From an uncultured Eubacteriales bacterium (GTDB taxonomy: Bacteria > Bacillota > Clostridia > Oscillospirales > CAG-272): a DNA stretch of 64,000 nt. Shown here one piece after another: positions 48,833-57,173 of the stretch. The stretch covers positions 62,001-126,000 of the forward strand of contig CAKSER010000001.1 in NCBI GenBank assembly GCA_934447715.1, read 5' to 3'. The position numbers were made by a program, and so were the translations under genes. Below the pieces are notes generated by a model. The model did no database searches. It was not told the DNA's origin and saw only the letters and a list, made by a program, of their open reading frames with translations. The first letter of the stretch is position 1. Every line of letters starts with the position of its first letter.

Positions 48833-48853
48833 ATTGTCACTATCTGTGACAAT
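48833..48853. promoter_or_regulatory. Perfect dyad at the sepF transcript start
   Basis: ATTGTCAC-TATCT-GTGACAAT, 8-bp arms, from about +6 to +26 of the predicted transcript. No T-run follows. It fits an operator or a 5' mRNA hairpin. Confidence 0.5.
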
Positions 48854-48907
48854 GGCGGATGTACTACTGTTTTTGATAATTATATACTATATATTTGGAG
48901 GGGCAAT

Positions 48908-49417
48908 ATGGGATTCATTGACAAGCTTAAAGGCATGGTCAATCCGGACGACGTCGATGACGGCTACGAGGATGATTACGGCTACGATGACGGAGAAAAC
49001 GATGTAGATTATGAGGAGTTTCAGCCTCAGCAGCAGCCGGTAAGAGCACAGCAGAATGTTCAGAACCAGGGCTATGCACAGCAGAGACCTGCTCAGCCGG
49101 GAGGAATGAGCCTTAATTCCACAAACCTGGAGCTTAAAGTTGTAAAACCGGAGAAGTATGACAGCGTAACGGCACAGAAGATTGCAGATCACCTGCTCAA
49201 CCGCCGTACGGTTGTACTTAACCTTGAGCTTACAAACAAGGAAAGCGCAAGACGCCTTATAGACTTCCTCAGCGGCGTTGCATATTCGATTGACGGATAC
49301 ATTCAAAGAGTTGCAAACAACACATTTGTAATCGTTCCTAACAATGTTGATGTATCCGGCGAGCAGATCAACGAGCAGCCGCAGGTTCAGCGTCCGAACG
49401 CAGCAGATTTGTTCTGA
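48908..49417 (+). CDS. sepF: Cell division protein SepF
   Basis: FtsZ-binding membrane anchor of the divisome, 169 residues. The N-terminal amphipathic helix MGFIDKLKGMVNP binds membrane; an acidic/Gln-rich linker spans residues 14-65; the SepF core (VVKPEKYDSVTAQKIADHLL, then RLIDFLSGVAYSIDGYIQRV) follows. GGAGGGGC ribosome site. The cluster order ylmE-sepF-divIVA-ileS-lspA is typical of Firmicutes. Confidence 0.95.
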   Translation: MGFIDKLKGMVNPDDVDDGYEDDYGYDDGENDVDYEEFQPQQQPVRAQQNVQNQGYAQQRPAQPGGMSLNSTNLELKVVKPEKYDSVTAQKIADHLLNRRTVVLNLELTNKESARRLIDFLSGVAYSIDGYIQRVANNTFVIVPNNVDVSGEQINEQPQVQRPNAADLF

Positions 49418-49452
49418 AAATAAACGGAGCATCACAGCCCGTTTGTCGTGTA

Positions 49453-49497
49453 AAGGGGATGTAGTGCCATAGTGCAGCATCCCCTTGCGATTTTTTT
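49453..49497 (+). terminator. Terminator of sepF
   Basis: AAGGGGATG / CATCCCCTT (9 bp) with a 16-base loop, then GCGATTTTTTT. Confidence 0.75.
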
Positions 49498-49574
49498 GCA
49501 AAAAAATCAGCTTTTACAGCGTTTTTTGCGAAATTTTCGCATTTTTTCACTTTCATGAAGGGATTGGTTAAAGA

Positions 49575-50942
49575 ATGCTGTCACCGCAAGAACTTAGAAA
49601 AGATGATTTCACAAAAACCATCAGAGGCTACAGTGCCGAAGAAGTTGACGAGCACATAAATTACATAATCGAGAAATATTCCGAGCTTTATCAGGCAAAC
49701 GACGAGCTTGAAAGAAAGCTGCGCACCGCTCTTTCGGAAATCGACAATTTCAGGCAGGATGAGAAGGCGATCAAGACCGCTCTTATAAATGCCCAGAAGG
49801 CGAGCGCCGCAATGCTGAGCGAGGCGAGCACAAAGGCAGATTCGATAATTGAGGATTCAAAGACCGAATGCGGCAGAATCCTTTCGGAATTTGACAGAAG
49901 AATTGCTGAAAAGAGAGACGAGCTTTACAAAATGGAAAGGCTGGTCGAGCTTTTCAAAAAGACGCTGTTTGAGGAATATCACAAGCATATCGCAAGGCTC
50001 GAGCAGATATCTCTTGAGGAGGGAAGCGAGTTTACGAATTTCGATCTTCCCGAGGATTACTTCATGCGCAAGGTCAAGGGTGATGTTGAACAAAGGGCAT
50101 CCGAAATGGTTTCTTCGGGCAAATATGAAATAAAGCTTGAAGAAGACAGTAAGCCGGTACCGGAAAACGGGACGGCAAGTGAGACACCGGATGCGTCGGC
50201 AAACAGAGAGCCGGAGGATGATTCGGCTGTGCCGGGAAGCGTGGAGCTTAATGCCGAGGATGATGACGAGCAGATTTTTGCAGACAATGCTCCTGCTCCG
50301 CTGCATCATGTTGAAAAGGCGGACGGACATGCTCCGATGACTGCTTTTTCGGGCAGTGAAGACGGTGCCGAAACCGGCAAGGCAGGCGCTGCGGACAGCA
50401 CGGACGGCACAAAGACCGAAATCCATGACGAAGACGGCGAGGATGATATGGTCTTCAGCATGGGCGACGAACGTGATGAATTCAGCCATTTTGTGGGCGA
50501 AAACATAGACAGAACAGACAAGTCCTTAAAGGAAGATGAAAAAGAGGACGCAAAAGAAGCTGCAAAGAACGCGGAAGAATCGATAAACGGCGAGCCTCTT
50601 CCCGAAAACGAGGACGATGATGACGATATAATCATTGCGACAAGGACTCCTGTCGGAAGCGAGATGACAAGCGTCAAGGATGCAATCAAGGCGCTGAATT
50701 TCAAGCTTAAAAACGAAAAGGACAATCCGGAAAGCGATGCACCAAAGGAGAACGAAAAGTCTGCTTTGGATGATGAAAACGACGAGTTTATCAAGCTCCT
50801 TAAAAAGGTGACCGTAAATACAGAGGCAAAAAGGCGCTCTGAGCTTGATGAGGTTTACTCAGGCGGAAATGCGAAAAAATCCGGAAAGGATCTTTCGATA
50901 ACCGAAGAGTTTAATGCTGTATATAATAACAAACAAAAATAA
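49575..50942 (+). CDS. DivIVA-domain protein with long acidic tail
   Basis: A 455-residue protein. The first 60 residues are a DivIVA lipid-binding domain and coiled coil (LSPQELRKDDFTKTIRGYSAEEVDEHINYI), which finds curved membrane at poles and septa. The coiled coil continues to about 170. Residues about 195-455 are a low-complexity Glu/Asp/Lys/Ser region, far longer than the roughly 165-residue Bacillus DivIVA. GAAGGGAT precedes the ATG. The end SGKDLSITEEFNAVYNNKQK is a possible interaction tail. Role in division or pole organisation is inferred from neighbours. Confidence 0.88.
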   Translation: MLSPQELRKDDFTKTIRGYSAEEVDEHINYIIEKYSELYQANDELERKLRTALSEIDNFRQDEKAIKTALINAQKASAAMLSEASTKADSIIEDSKTECGRILSEFDRRIAEKRDELYKMERLVELFKKTLFEEYHKHIARLEQISLEEGSEFTNFDLPEDYFMRKVKGDVEQRASEMVSSGKYEIKLEEDSKPVPENGTASETPDASANREPEDDSAVPGSVELNAEDDDEQIFADNAPAPLHHVEKADGHAPMTAFSGSEDGAETGKAGAADSTDGTKTEIHDEDGEDDMVFSMGDERDEFSHFVGENIDRTDKSLKEDEKEDAKEAAKNAEESINGEPLPENEDDDDDIIIATRTPVGSEMTSVKDAIKALNFKLKNEKDNPESDAPKENEKSALDDENDEFIKLLKKVTVNTEAKRRSELDEVYSGGNAKKSGKDLSITEEFNAVYNNKQK

Positions 50943-50977
50943 ATTGCCGAATAATCGGAGAAACGGACATAAATAAT

Positions 50978-53761
50978 ATGGCTCAGGATTACACGAAAAC
51001 GCTTAATTTGCCGCAGACCGACTTTTCGATGCGCGCAAACCTTCCTACAAAAGAACCGGAAATCTATAAAAAATGGACCGCACTTGGTCTTTATAAAACC
51101 GTTGTTCAGAAGAACACGGGCAAGCCGAAATTTATCCTTCACGACGGACCTCCCTATGCAAACGGAAACATTCATCTCGGTCATGCGCTGAACAAGATTT
51201 TAAAGGATTTTATTATCCGTGAAAAGAACATGAGCGGCTACTGCGCTCCCTTTATCCCCGGCTGGGATACGCACGGACTTCCGATTGAAAATCAGATGAT
51301 CAAAAAGTACGGAATCAAGAGGGGAGAGCTTGACACGGTCAAGTTCCGCGAGCTTTGCGATTCCTTTGCAAGAGAGAATGTCGAAAGACAGAGATCGCAG
51401 TTCAAGCGCCTCGGTGCGATTGCCGACTGGGACAATCCATATATGACGATTCTCCCGGGCTTTGAAGCCGATCAGATCAGAATTTTCGGCAAGATGACCG
51501 AAAACGGATATATTTACAAGGGAATGAAGCCGGTATACTGGTGCCCGAGCTGCGAAACGGCTCTTGCAGAGGCTGAAATCGAGTATGCCGACGATCCCTG
51601 CACATCGATTTATGTAAAGTTTGCCCTTGACGATGACAAGGGACTTATAAAGAATGCAATCGGCACGACCGAGAATGTATATTTTGTCATCTGGACAACA
51701 ACGACCTGGACTCTTCCGGCAAACCTTGCAATCTGCCTCGGACCGGAATTCGATTATTCGGTCGTTAAGGCAGGAAACGAGTATTACATCCTGGCAAAGG
51801 AGCTTACCGAAAGCACAATGAATGCAGCCGGAATCACCGATTATGAGGTCAAGGCGACATTCAAGGGTCAGGATTTTGAAGGAATGACGGCACGTCATCC
51901 GTTTATCGACCGCCCCTCCTATATCATTGTGGGCGACCATGTAACACTCGAATCCGGTACCGGATGCGTCCATACGGCGCCCGGACACGGTGCAGACGAC
52001 TTTGAGGTATGCAAGAAGTATCCGCAGATCGACTGTGTTGTACCGGTTGACGGAAGAGGAAGAATGAATGAGCTTGCAGGCAAATATGCAGGGCTCAAGA
52101 CAGAAGAAGCGAACAAGGCGATCCTTGAGGATATAACAGCAAGCGGAGCGCTCCTTGCTTCAAAGCAGATTGTGCATCAGTATCCGCACTGCTGGAGATG
52201 CAAGCATCCGATTGTATTCAGAGCGACAGAGCAGTGGTTCTGCTCGGTTGACGGCTTTAAGAAGCAGACCTTTGAGGCAATCAAGGGCGTAAAGTGGATT
52301 CCGTCCTGGGGACAGATCAGAATCGAAAAGATGGTCGCCGACAGAAACGACTGGTGCATTTCAAGACAGAGAACCTGGGGTGTGCCGATTCCGATCTTCT
52401 ATTGCGAGGATTGCGGAGAGCCGATCATCAGCCACGACACAATCGAAAAAATCGCACAGCTTTTCGAAAAGGAGGGCTCTGTTTCCTGGTTCAAGTATGA
52501 GCCGGAGCAGATTATAGGAGATCTTGCCGTATGCCCGAAATGCGGATGCAAAAAATTGCGCAAGGAAAAGGACATTATGGACGTCTGGTTTGATTCCGGA
52601 AGCTCATATGCCTATGTTCTTTCCAAGATGCTTGACGGGGGCGACAACTTCCCGGCAGATCTGTATCTTGAAGGAAACGACCAGTACAGAGGCTGGTTCC
52701 AGTCGTCGATGCTCACCTCGGTTTCCACAAGAGGCTGCGCTCCGTACAAGACTGTTTTAACTCACGGTATGATTATCGACCTTGAGGGAAGGAAGATGTC
52801 GAAGTCCGCAGGAAACGGAATCGATCCTGCCGATGTAATAAAGCAGTACGGTGCGGATATCCTTCGTCTTTGGGTTTCCTCGGTTGACTATACAAGCGAT
52901 GCAAGAATTTCGAACGAGATTCTGAAGCAGATGGCAGAGGTTTACAGAAAGATCAGAAACACCGCAAGAATCATGCTTGCGAACCTCGGAAACGGCGATG
53001 ACCGCTTCAACCCGGACACAGATCTTGTACCGTACTCCGAGCTTTATGCAATCGATAAATGGATCCTTTCACGGCTCAACAAGGTCGTAAAGGAGGTAAG
53101 GGAAGCATATGATAATTATGAGTTCCACCTTATCTATCATACACTTAGCAACTTCTGCACGGTTGATCTTTCGAATCTTTATATCGATATTACAAAGGAC
53201 AGAGTTTATGTCGAGGGCAAGAGCTCGCTTGCACGCCGCTCTGCGCAGACTGCTATGTATCTTGTTCTCAGCGCATTTGCAAGAATGGTTTCGCCGATCC
53301 TTGCATTCACCTCTGAGGAGATCTGGGCTTGTATGCCGCACTTCTCGACCGATGATACAAGAAGCATTCTGTTAAATGACATGCCGAGCTACGACGAAAA
53401 GCTTGCCTTTGCAGACGAGGACAAGTGGAATAAGCTGTTTGACTACCGCGACGAGGTGATGAAGGCTCTCGAGCTTTCAAGAGCCGAAAAGAAGATCGGA
53501 AAATCTCTTGATGCAAAGGTAGAAATCAGCACATCCTCGGATGAAATCTATGCTCTTTTAAAGGAATTTGAGCCCGAACTTGAAACGGTATTTATCGTTT
53601 CGCAGGTTTCGCTTACCAAGGGAGACGATAAGGTGGTTGTTTCTGCCGCCGACGGAAGAAAGTGCGACAGATGCTGGAAGTTTGACCTTGACGGAGTCGA
53701 GGACGGAGAAGGCTTCCTTTGCGCAAGGTGCAAAAAAATTATAGGAGAGCTTGAGCTTTGA
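50978..53761 (+). CDS. ileS: Isoleucyl-tRNA synthetase
   Basis: Class Ia synthetase, 927 residues. HIGH motif in PYANGNIHLGHALNK near residue 58, KMSKS at about 606-610, editing domain between (GDHVTLESGTGCVHTAPGHG). The C-terminal zinc finger CDRCWKF and CARCKK shows the bacterial, mupirocin-sensitive type of layout. It follows the DivIVA-like gene after 35 bases. No T-box precedes it. The stop overlaps the lspA TTG start. Confidence 0.97.
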   Translation: MAQDYTKTLNLPQTDFSMRANLPTKEPEIYKKWTALGLYKTVVQKNTGKPKFILHDGPPYANGNIHLGHALNKILKDFIIREKNMSGYCAPFIPGWDTHGLPIENQMIKKYGIKRGELDTVKFRELCDSFARENVERQRSQFKRLGAIADWDNPYMTILPGFEADQIRIFGKMTENGYIYKGMKPVYWCPSCETALAEAEIEYADDPCTSIYVKFALDDDKGLIKNAIGTTENVYFVIWTTTTWTLPANLAICLGPEFDYSVVKAGNEYYILAKELTESTMNAAGITDYEVKATFKGQDFEGMTARHPFIDRPSYIIVGDHVTLESGTGCVHTAPGHGADDFEVCKKYPQIDCVVPVDGRGRMNELAGKYAGLKTEEANKAILEDITASGALLASKQIVHQYPHCWRCKHPIVFRATEQWFCSVDGFKKQTFEAIKGVKWIPSWGQIRIEKMVADRNDWCISRQRTWGVPIPIFYCEDCGEPIISHDTIEKIAQLFEKEGSVSWFKYEPEQIIGDLAVCPKCGCKKLRKEKDIMDVWFDSGSSYAYVLSKMLDGGDNFPADLYLEGNDQYRGWFQSSMLTSVSTRGCAPYKTVLTHGMIIDLEGRKMSKSAGNGIDPADVIKQYGADILRLWVSSVDYTSDARISNEILKQMAEVYRKIRNTARIMLANLGNGDDRFNPDTDLVPYSELYAIDKWILSRLNKVVKEVREAYDNYEFHLIYHTLSNFCTVDLSNLYIDITKDRVYVEGKSSLARRSAQTAMYLVLSAFARMVSPILAFTSEEIWACMPHFSTDDTRSILLNDMPSYDEKLAFADEDKWNKLFDYRDEVMKALELSRAEKKIGKSLDAKVEISTSSDEIYALLKEFEPELETVFIVSQVSLTKGDDKVVVSAADGRKCDRCWKFDLDGVEDGEGFLCARCKKIIGELEL

Positions 53762-54249
53762 TTTTAATTCTTTGGTTTTCGATAATTGCCGCGGCGGTTG
53801 TCCTTGATCAGGTAACGAAGATGATCGTTGTAAAAAACCTGATGCCGATCGGCAGTGCTGATTTTATAAAGGGCATAGTCGGCTTCAGATACACCGAAAA
53901 TACCGGTGCGGCATTTGGAATGCTTAAGGATCACAGATGGTTTTTCCTTATTTTTTCCTCAATTGCGATAATTGCGGTTATGATTATTCTTGTTGTATAC
54001 CGCAAGAAAATGCATCCGCTTCTTTCTCTGACACTGGCGCTTTTTGCAGGCGGAGGAATCGGAAATCAGATCGACAGGCTTGTTAAGGGCTATGTTGTGG
54101 ATTTTATCGAATTCCAGTTTGTCGATTTTGCAATCTTCAATGTTGCGGACATATTCGTAACCGTCGGAGCATGCATCGGAATTCTGTATTTTCTCATTTT
54201 TGAGGTATTTCGGAAAAACGGAGAAGAATCAATAAAAAATGAAAATTGA
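53758..54249 (+). CDS. lspA: Lipoprotein signal peptidase (signal peptidase II)
   Basis: Membrane aspartyl protease that cleaves lipoprotein signal peptides, 163 residues, four helices. The catalytic aspartates lie in VVDFIEF and FNVADIFVTVG; GNQIDR and RYTENTGAAFGML are conserved family blocks. It starts with TTG inside the ileS stop (4-base overlap), so it is translated by coupling. It would process the lipoproteins at 8248 and 17278. Confidence 0.95.
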   Translation: MILILWFSIIAAAVVLDQVTKMIVVKNLMPIGSADFIKGIVGFRYTENTGAAFGMLKDHRWFFLIFSSIAIIAVMIILVVYRKKMHPLLSLTLALFAGGGIGNQIDRLVKGYVVDFIEFQFVDFAIFNVADIFVTVGACIGILYFLIFEVFRKNGEESIKNEN

Positions 54250-55156
54250 TCCTCGGTATATAGGGGCAAGACTTGACGTGTACGCAGCGGAACGTGAGAA
54301 CATTACACGTTCCGCTGTTCAAAAATTAATAGAAAACGGCGGCATTACGGTTTCTGGCAGAACCGTTCCGAAAAACTACAGGCTTCGGGACGGGGACGAG
54401 GTCGAAATCAGGCTGCCCGAGGCAAAGGAGCTTGAAAATGTCGAGGCAGAAAATATTCCGCTTGACATTGTTTATGAGGACGACTGTCTGATTGTCCTAA
54501 ACAAGCCGAAGGGGATGGTGGTTCATCCAGCACCTGGCAATCCGGACGGAACGCTTGTAAATGCCCTGCTTTACCACTGCAAGGGAAGTCTGTCCGGGAT
54601 CAACGGAGTGATCCGCCCGGGAATTGTTCACCGTATTGATAAGGACACAAGCGGTCTTCTCGTGGTTGCAAAAACCGACGAGGCGCATCTGTCCCTTTCC
54701 GAGCAGATTTCATCCCACAGCTTCGAAAGGCTTTATAATGCCATTATAAACGGCTCTCTTAAGGAAGATGCCGGAATGGTGGACAAGCCCATCGGCAGAA
54801 ACCCGTATGACCGAAAAAAGATGGCTGTTGTAAGCTGTGGCAGGGATGCGGTGACCTTTTATCGGGTAATCGAGCAGCTTGAAAGAAGCCAGCTTATTGA
54901 GCTCAGGCTGAAGACCGGAAGAACGCATCAGATAAGAGTCCATATGGCAAGCCTCGGTCATCCTCTTCTGGGAGACACGGTATACGGCGGAGGAAGAACA
55001 CCGTTTGAAAAAGCCAACGAAAAGCTTCTTAACGGGCAGTGCCTGCATGCGAGGACGATCTCGTTTATCCACCCCAAAACCGGAGAGCTTATGCGCTTTG
55101 AATCGCCTCTGCCGGATTACTTTGAAACAATACTCGGAAAGCTGAGAATAAAATAA
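54239..55156 (+). CDS. rluD: RluD-type 23S rRNA pseudouridine synthase
   Basis: A 305-residue RluA/RluD family enzyme. An N-terminal S4 RNA-binding domain (about 10-70) precedes the catalytic domain with Asp in VHRIDKDTSGLLVVAKT and the KTGRTHQIRVHMASLGHPLLGD motif. It overlaps lspA by 11 bases, the same neighbour as in many Firmicutes (ylyB). Exact uridine targets cannot be told from sequence. Confidence 0.93.
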   Translation: MKIDPRYIGARLDVYAAERENITRSAVQKLIENGGITVSGRTVPKNYRLRDGDEVEIRLPEAKELENVEAENIPLDIVYEDDCLIVLNKPKGMVVHPAPGNPDGTLVNALLYHCKGSLSGINGVIRPGIVHRIDKDTSGLLVVAKTDEAHLSLSEQISSHSFERLYNAIINGSLKEDAGMVDKPIGRNPYDRKKMAVVSCGRDAVTFYRVIEQLERSQLIELRLKTGRTHQIRVHMASLGHPLLGDTVYGGGRTPFEKANEKLLNGQCLHARTISFIHPKTGELMRFESPLPDYFETILGKLRIK

Positions 55157-55158
55157 AA

Positions 55159-55929
55159 ATGGAACACGAAAAGATAGTAATATTAAGCGACCTTGACGGC
55201 ACGTTTCTTGATCGCGAGTCGAAAACGGTCGAAAGAAACATGAAGGCAATAGAGGATTTCAAGGCAAAGGGCGGTCATTTCTCGTTTGCAAGCGGAAGGG
55301 TTCCGCCGATGATGAGAAAGACATATCCCGGCTTTGACAGTCAGATTAACTCTCCTGCGATTTTGTGCAACGGAGGCTGTCTTTACGATCCCGAAAGCCG
55401 CACATATCTTTATGAGCACCGGATGGACGGAGCGTTCTGTGCAGGTGTGCTCAAAGAGATGAAAGAAAACTTTGATATTCCGTATTACGTTGTTTATACC
55501 GGCAATGAATATCAGATAAACGAAAATGCCGATATAGACAAAATCGACGGTATTGAGTGGAACAAGTTCTGCATCGGCGGAAAAAATCCGGATTCTACCG
55601 AGGAAATGAAGAAATATCTTGACAAAAAATACGGCGATCGGTTCAACATGATACGCTCGAATGCGAGATTCCTTGAAATTGTCGACAAATGCGTCGCAAA
55701 GGGAAACATGCTTCCTGTAATCAAGGATTATTATAAGAAAAAAGGGCTTGACGTTACGATCTGCTGCATCGGAGATTACGAAAACGATCTTGACATGCTG
55801 AAAAAGGCTGACGAGTCGTTCTGCCCTGCAAATTCATTTGATTTGGTTAAAAAAATTGCAAAGCATACTGTTTGCTCAAACAATGACGGAGCGATTGCCG
55901 ATCTGATCGAATTTATGCTTGCAAAATAA
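55159..55929 (+). CDS. Cof-type HAD phosphatase
   Basis: HAD-superfamily IIB hydrolase, 256 residues, a sugar-phosphate or nucleotide phosphatase of unknown substrate. Motif I is LSDLDGTFLD (Asp 11 and 13), motif II FASGRV, and motif IV GDYENDLDMLKKADESFCPANS. It begins 2 bases after rluD and ends just before nagA, so it belongs to the same operon run. Confidence 0.9.
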   Translation: MEHEKIVILSDLDGTFLDRESKTVERNMKAIEDFKAKGGHFSFASGRVPPMMRKTYPGFDSQINSPAILCNGGCLYDPESRTYLYEHRMDGAFCAGVLKEMKENFDIPYYVVYTGNEYQINENADIDKIDGIEWNKFCIGGKNPDSTEEMKKYLDKKYGDRFNMIRSNARFLEIVDKCVAKGNMLPVIKDYYKKKGLDVTICCIGDYENDLDMLKKADESFCPANSFDLVKKIAKHTVCSNNDGAIADLIEFMLAK

Positions 55930-55954
55930 TTCGGCGGTTTTATGGCGGTTTATT

Positions 55955-57058
55955 ATGAAAAATAGCTTTAATTACAAGAACGCGCTTATTTATGACAGCG
56001 AAAAGAGAACATTTTTTAAAGGCGGAATAAACGCTGAAAACGGGATTATAACCGATTTTGAGGAAAAGCAGGAGGCTGTTGATCTTTGCGGAAGGTATGT
56101 AATTCCGGGGCTTATCGATGCCCATACGCACGGCAGAGGCGGCTTTGACTTCAACACCGCAACCTCAGAGCAGATAAAGCAGATGAAGCAGCTTTACAGG
56201 CAGATGGGAGTTACGACCGTCATTCCGACGCTTGCTTCGGCACCTTACGATGATCTTTTAAGGGCGATCGACTATATAAAAGACGCAGGCTATCTCGGAG
56301 TGCACATCGAGGGAAGATATTTAAATCCCGAAAAGAGAGGTGCGCACCGTCTTGATCTTCTTGCGCCGCTTGACAAAAAAGAGGCAAGCGAGATCTGCAA
56401 GAGGGCAGAGCCGATCGCGGTACACATATCTGCCGCGTACGAGCTTGACAAGGACGGAAGCTTTTTAAAGGCAGCGCTCGAAGGAGGGGCTACCTGCGGT
56501 CTTGCGCACACGAGCGCGACTGTAGAGGAGGCTCTTGACTGTGTAGAGAGGGGAGTTACCTCGTTTACCCATTTGTTCAACGCCATGCCTCCACTTCACC
56601 ACAGAAAGCCGGGAGCCGTCGGTGCAGGGCTTATTTCGGATGCTTACACCGAAATTATCTGCGACGGATTCCATCTTGCACCGCAGACCGTCAAGCTTGT
56701 TCACAAGGCAAAGGCCGCCGACAGGATTGTTCTTATAACAGACTCGATGGAGGGCACCGGATGCCCGGACGGCGATTACAGCATTGCCGGTCTTAAGGTC
56801 GTTTTAAAGGACGGAAAGGCATATACCGTAGAGGGTGCGATTGCGGGAAGCACGCTTGAGCTTTTTGACGGCGTCAAAAATTACATGAAATTCTGCAATA
56901 CGACCTTTGAGGATGCTGTCGGCAAGGCGACGGTCAATCCTGCAAAAATGATCGGAATTTACAGTTCTGTCGGGTCGCTTGAGATAGGAAAAAAGGCGGA
57001 TATCTGCATCGTTTCCGGCAAAAATGACGATCTTAGAATCGATGAAGTAATCGGCTGA
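55955..57058 (+). CDS. nagA: N-acetylglucosamine-6-phosphate deacetylase
   Basis: NagA amidohydrolase, 367 residues, removes acetate from GlcNAc-6-P in amino-sugar catabolism and wall recycling. Metal and substrate residues are visible: DAHTHGRGGFDF, THLFNAMPPLHHRKPG, ICDGFHLAP and LITDSMEG. The usual HLEGP is HIEGR here, a small deviation near the metal Glu. The TTG-initiated longer reading from 55919 overlaps the HAD gene and was rejected. The ribosome site is weak. No nagB is next to it. Confidence 0.92.
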   Translation: MKNSFNYKNALIYDSEKRTFFKGGINAENGIITDFEEKQEAVDLCGRYVIPGLIDAHTHGRGGFDFNTATSEQIKQMKQLYRQMGVTTVIPTLASAPYDDLLRAIDYIKDAGYLGVHIEGRYLNPEKRGAHRLDLLAPLDKKEASEICKRAEPIAVHISAAYELDKDGSFLKAALEGGATCGLAHTSATVEEALDCVERGVTSFTHLFNAMPPLHHRKPGAVGAGLISDAYTEIICDGFHLAPQTVKLVHKAKAADRIVLITDSMEGTGCPDGDYSIAGLKVVLKDGKAYTVEGAIAGSTLELFDGVKNYMKFCNTTFEDAVGKATVNPAKMIGIYSSVGSLEIGKKADICIVSGKNDDLRIDEVIG

Positions 57059-57065
57059 AAAAATA

Positions 57066-57150
57066 CTAAAGACTTTTTAGAAAATTAAAAAAGCTAAAGA
57101 TTTTTTTAAGAAATTAAAAAACTAAAGATTTTTTAAGAAATTATAAAAAA
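57066..57150 (+). repeat. 28-bp tandem repeat, three copies
   Basis: CTAAAGAYTTTTTWRRAAAATTAAAAAA-like units begin at 57066, 57094 and 57122, each about 28 bases. The array fills most of the gap between nagA and metG. Confidence 0.8.
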
Positions 57151-57173
57151 ATCCTTCAGGAAAGAGGTTTTAT

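Noticed and set aside
50943..50977. T-box leader before ileS (also checked before alaS and metG)
   Set aside because: The leaders are too short or operonic and lack the T-box sequence and specifier stems.
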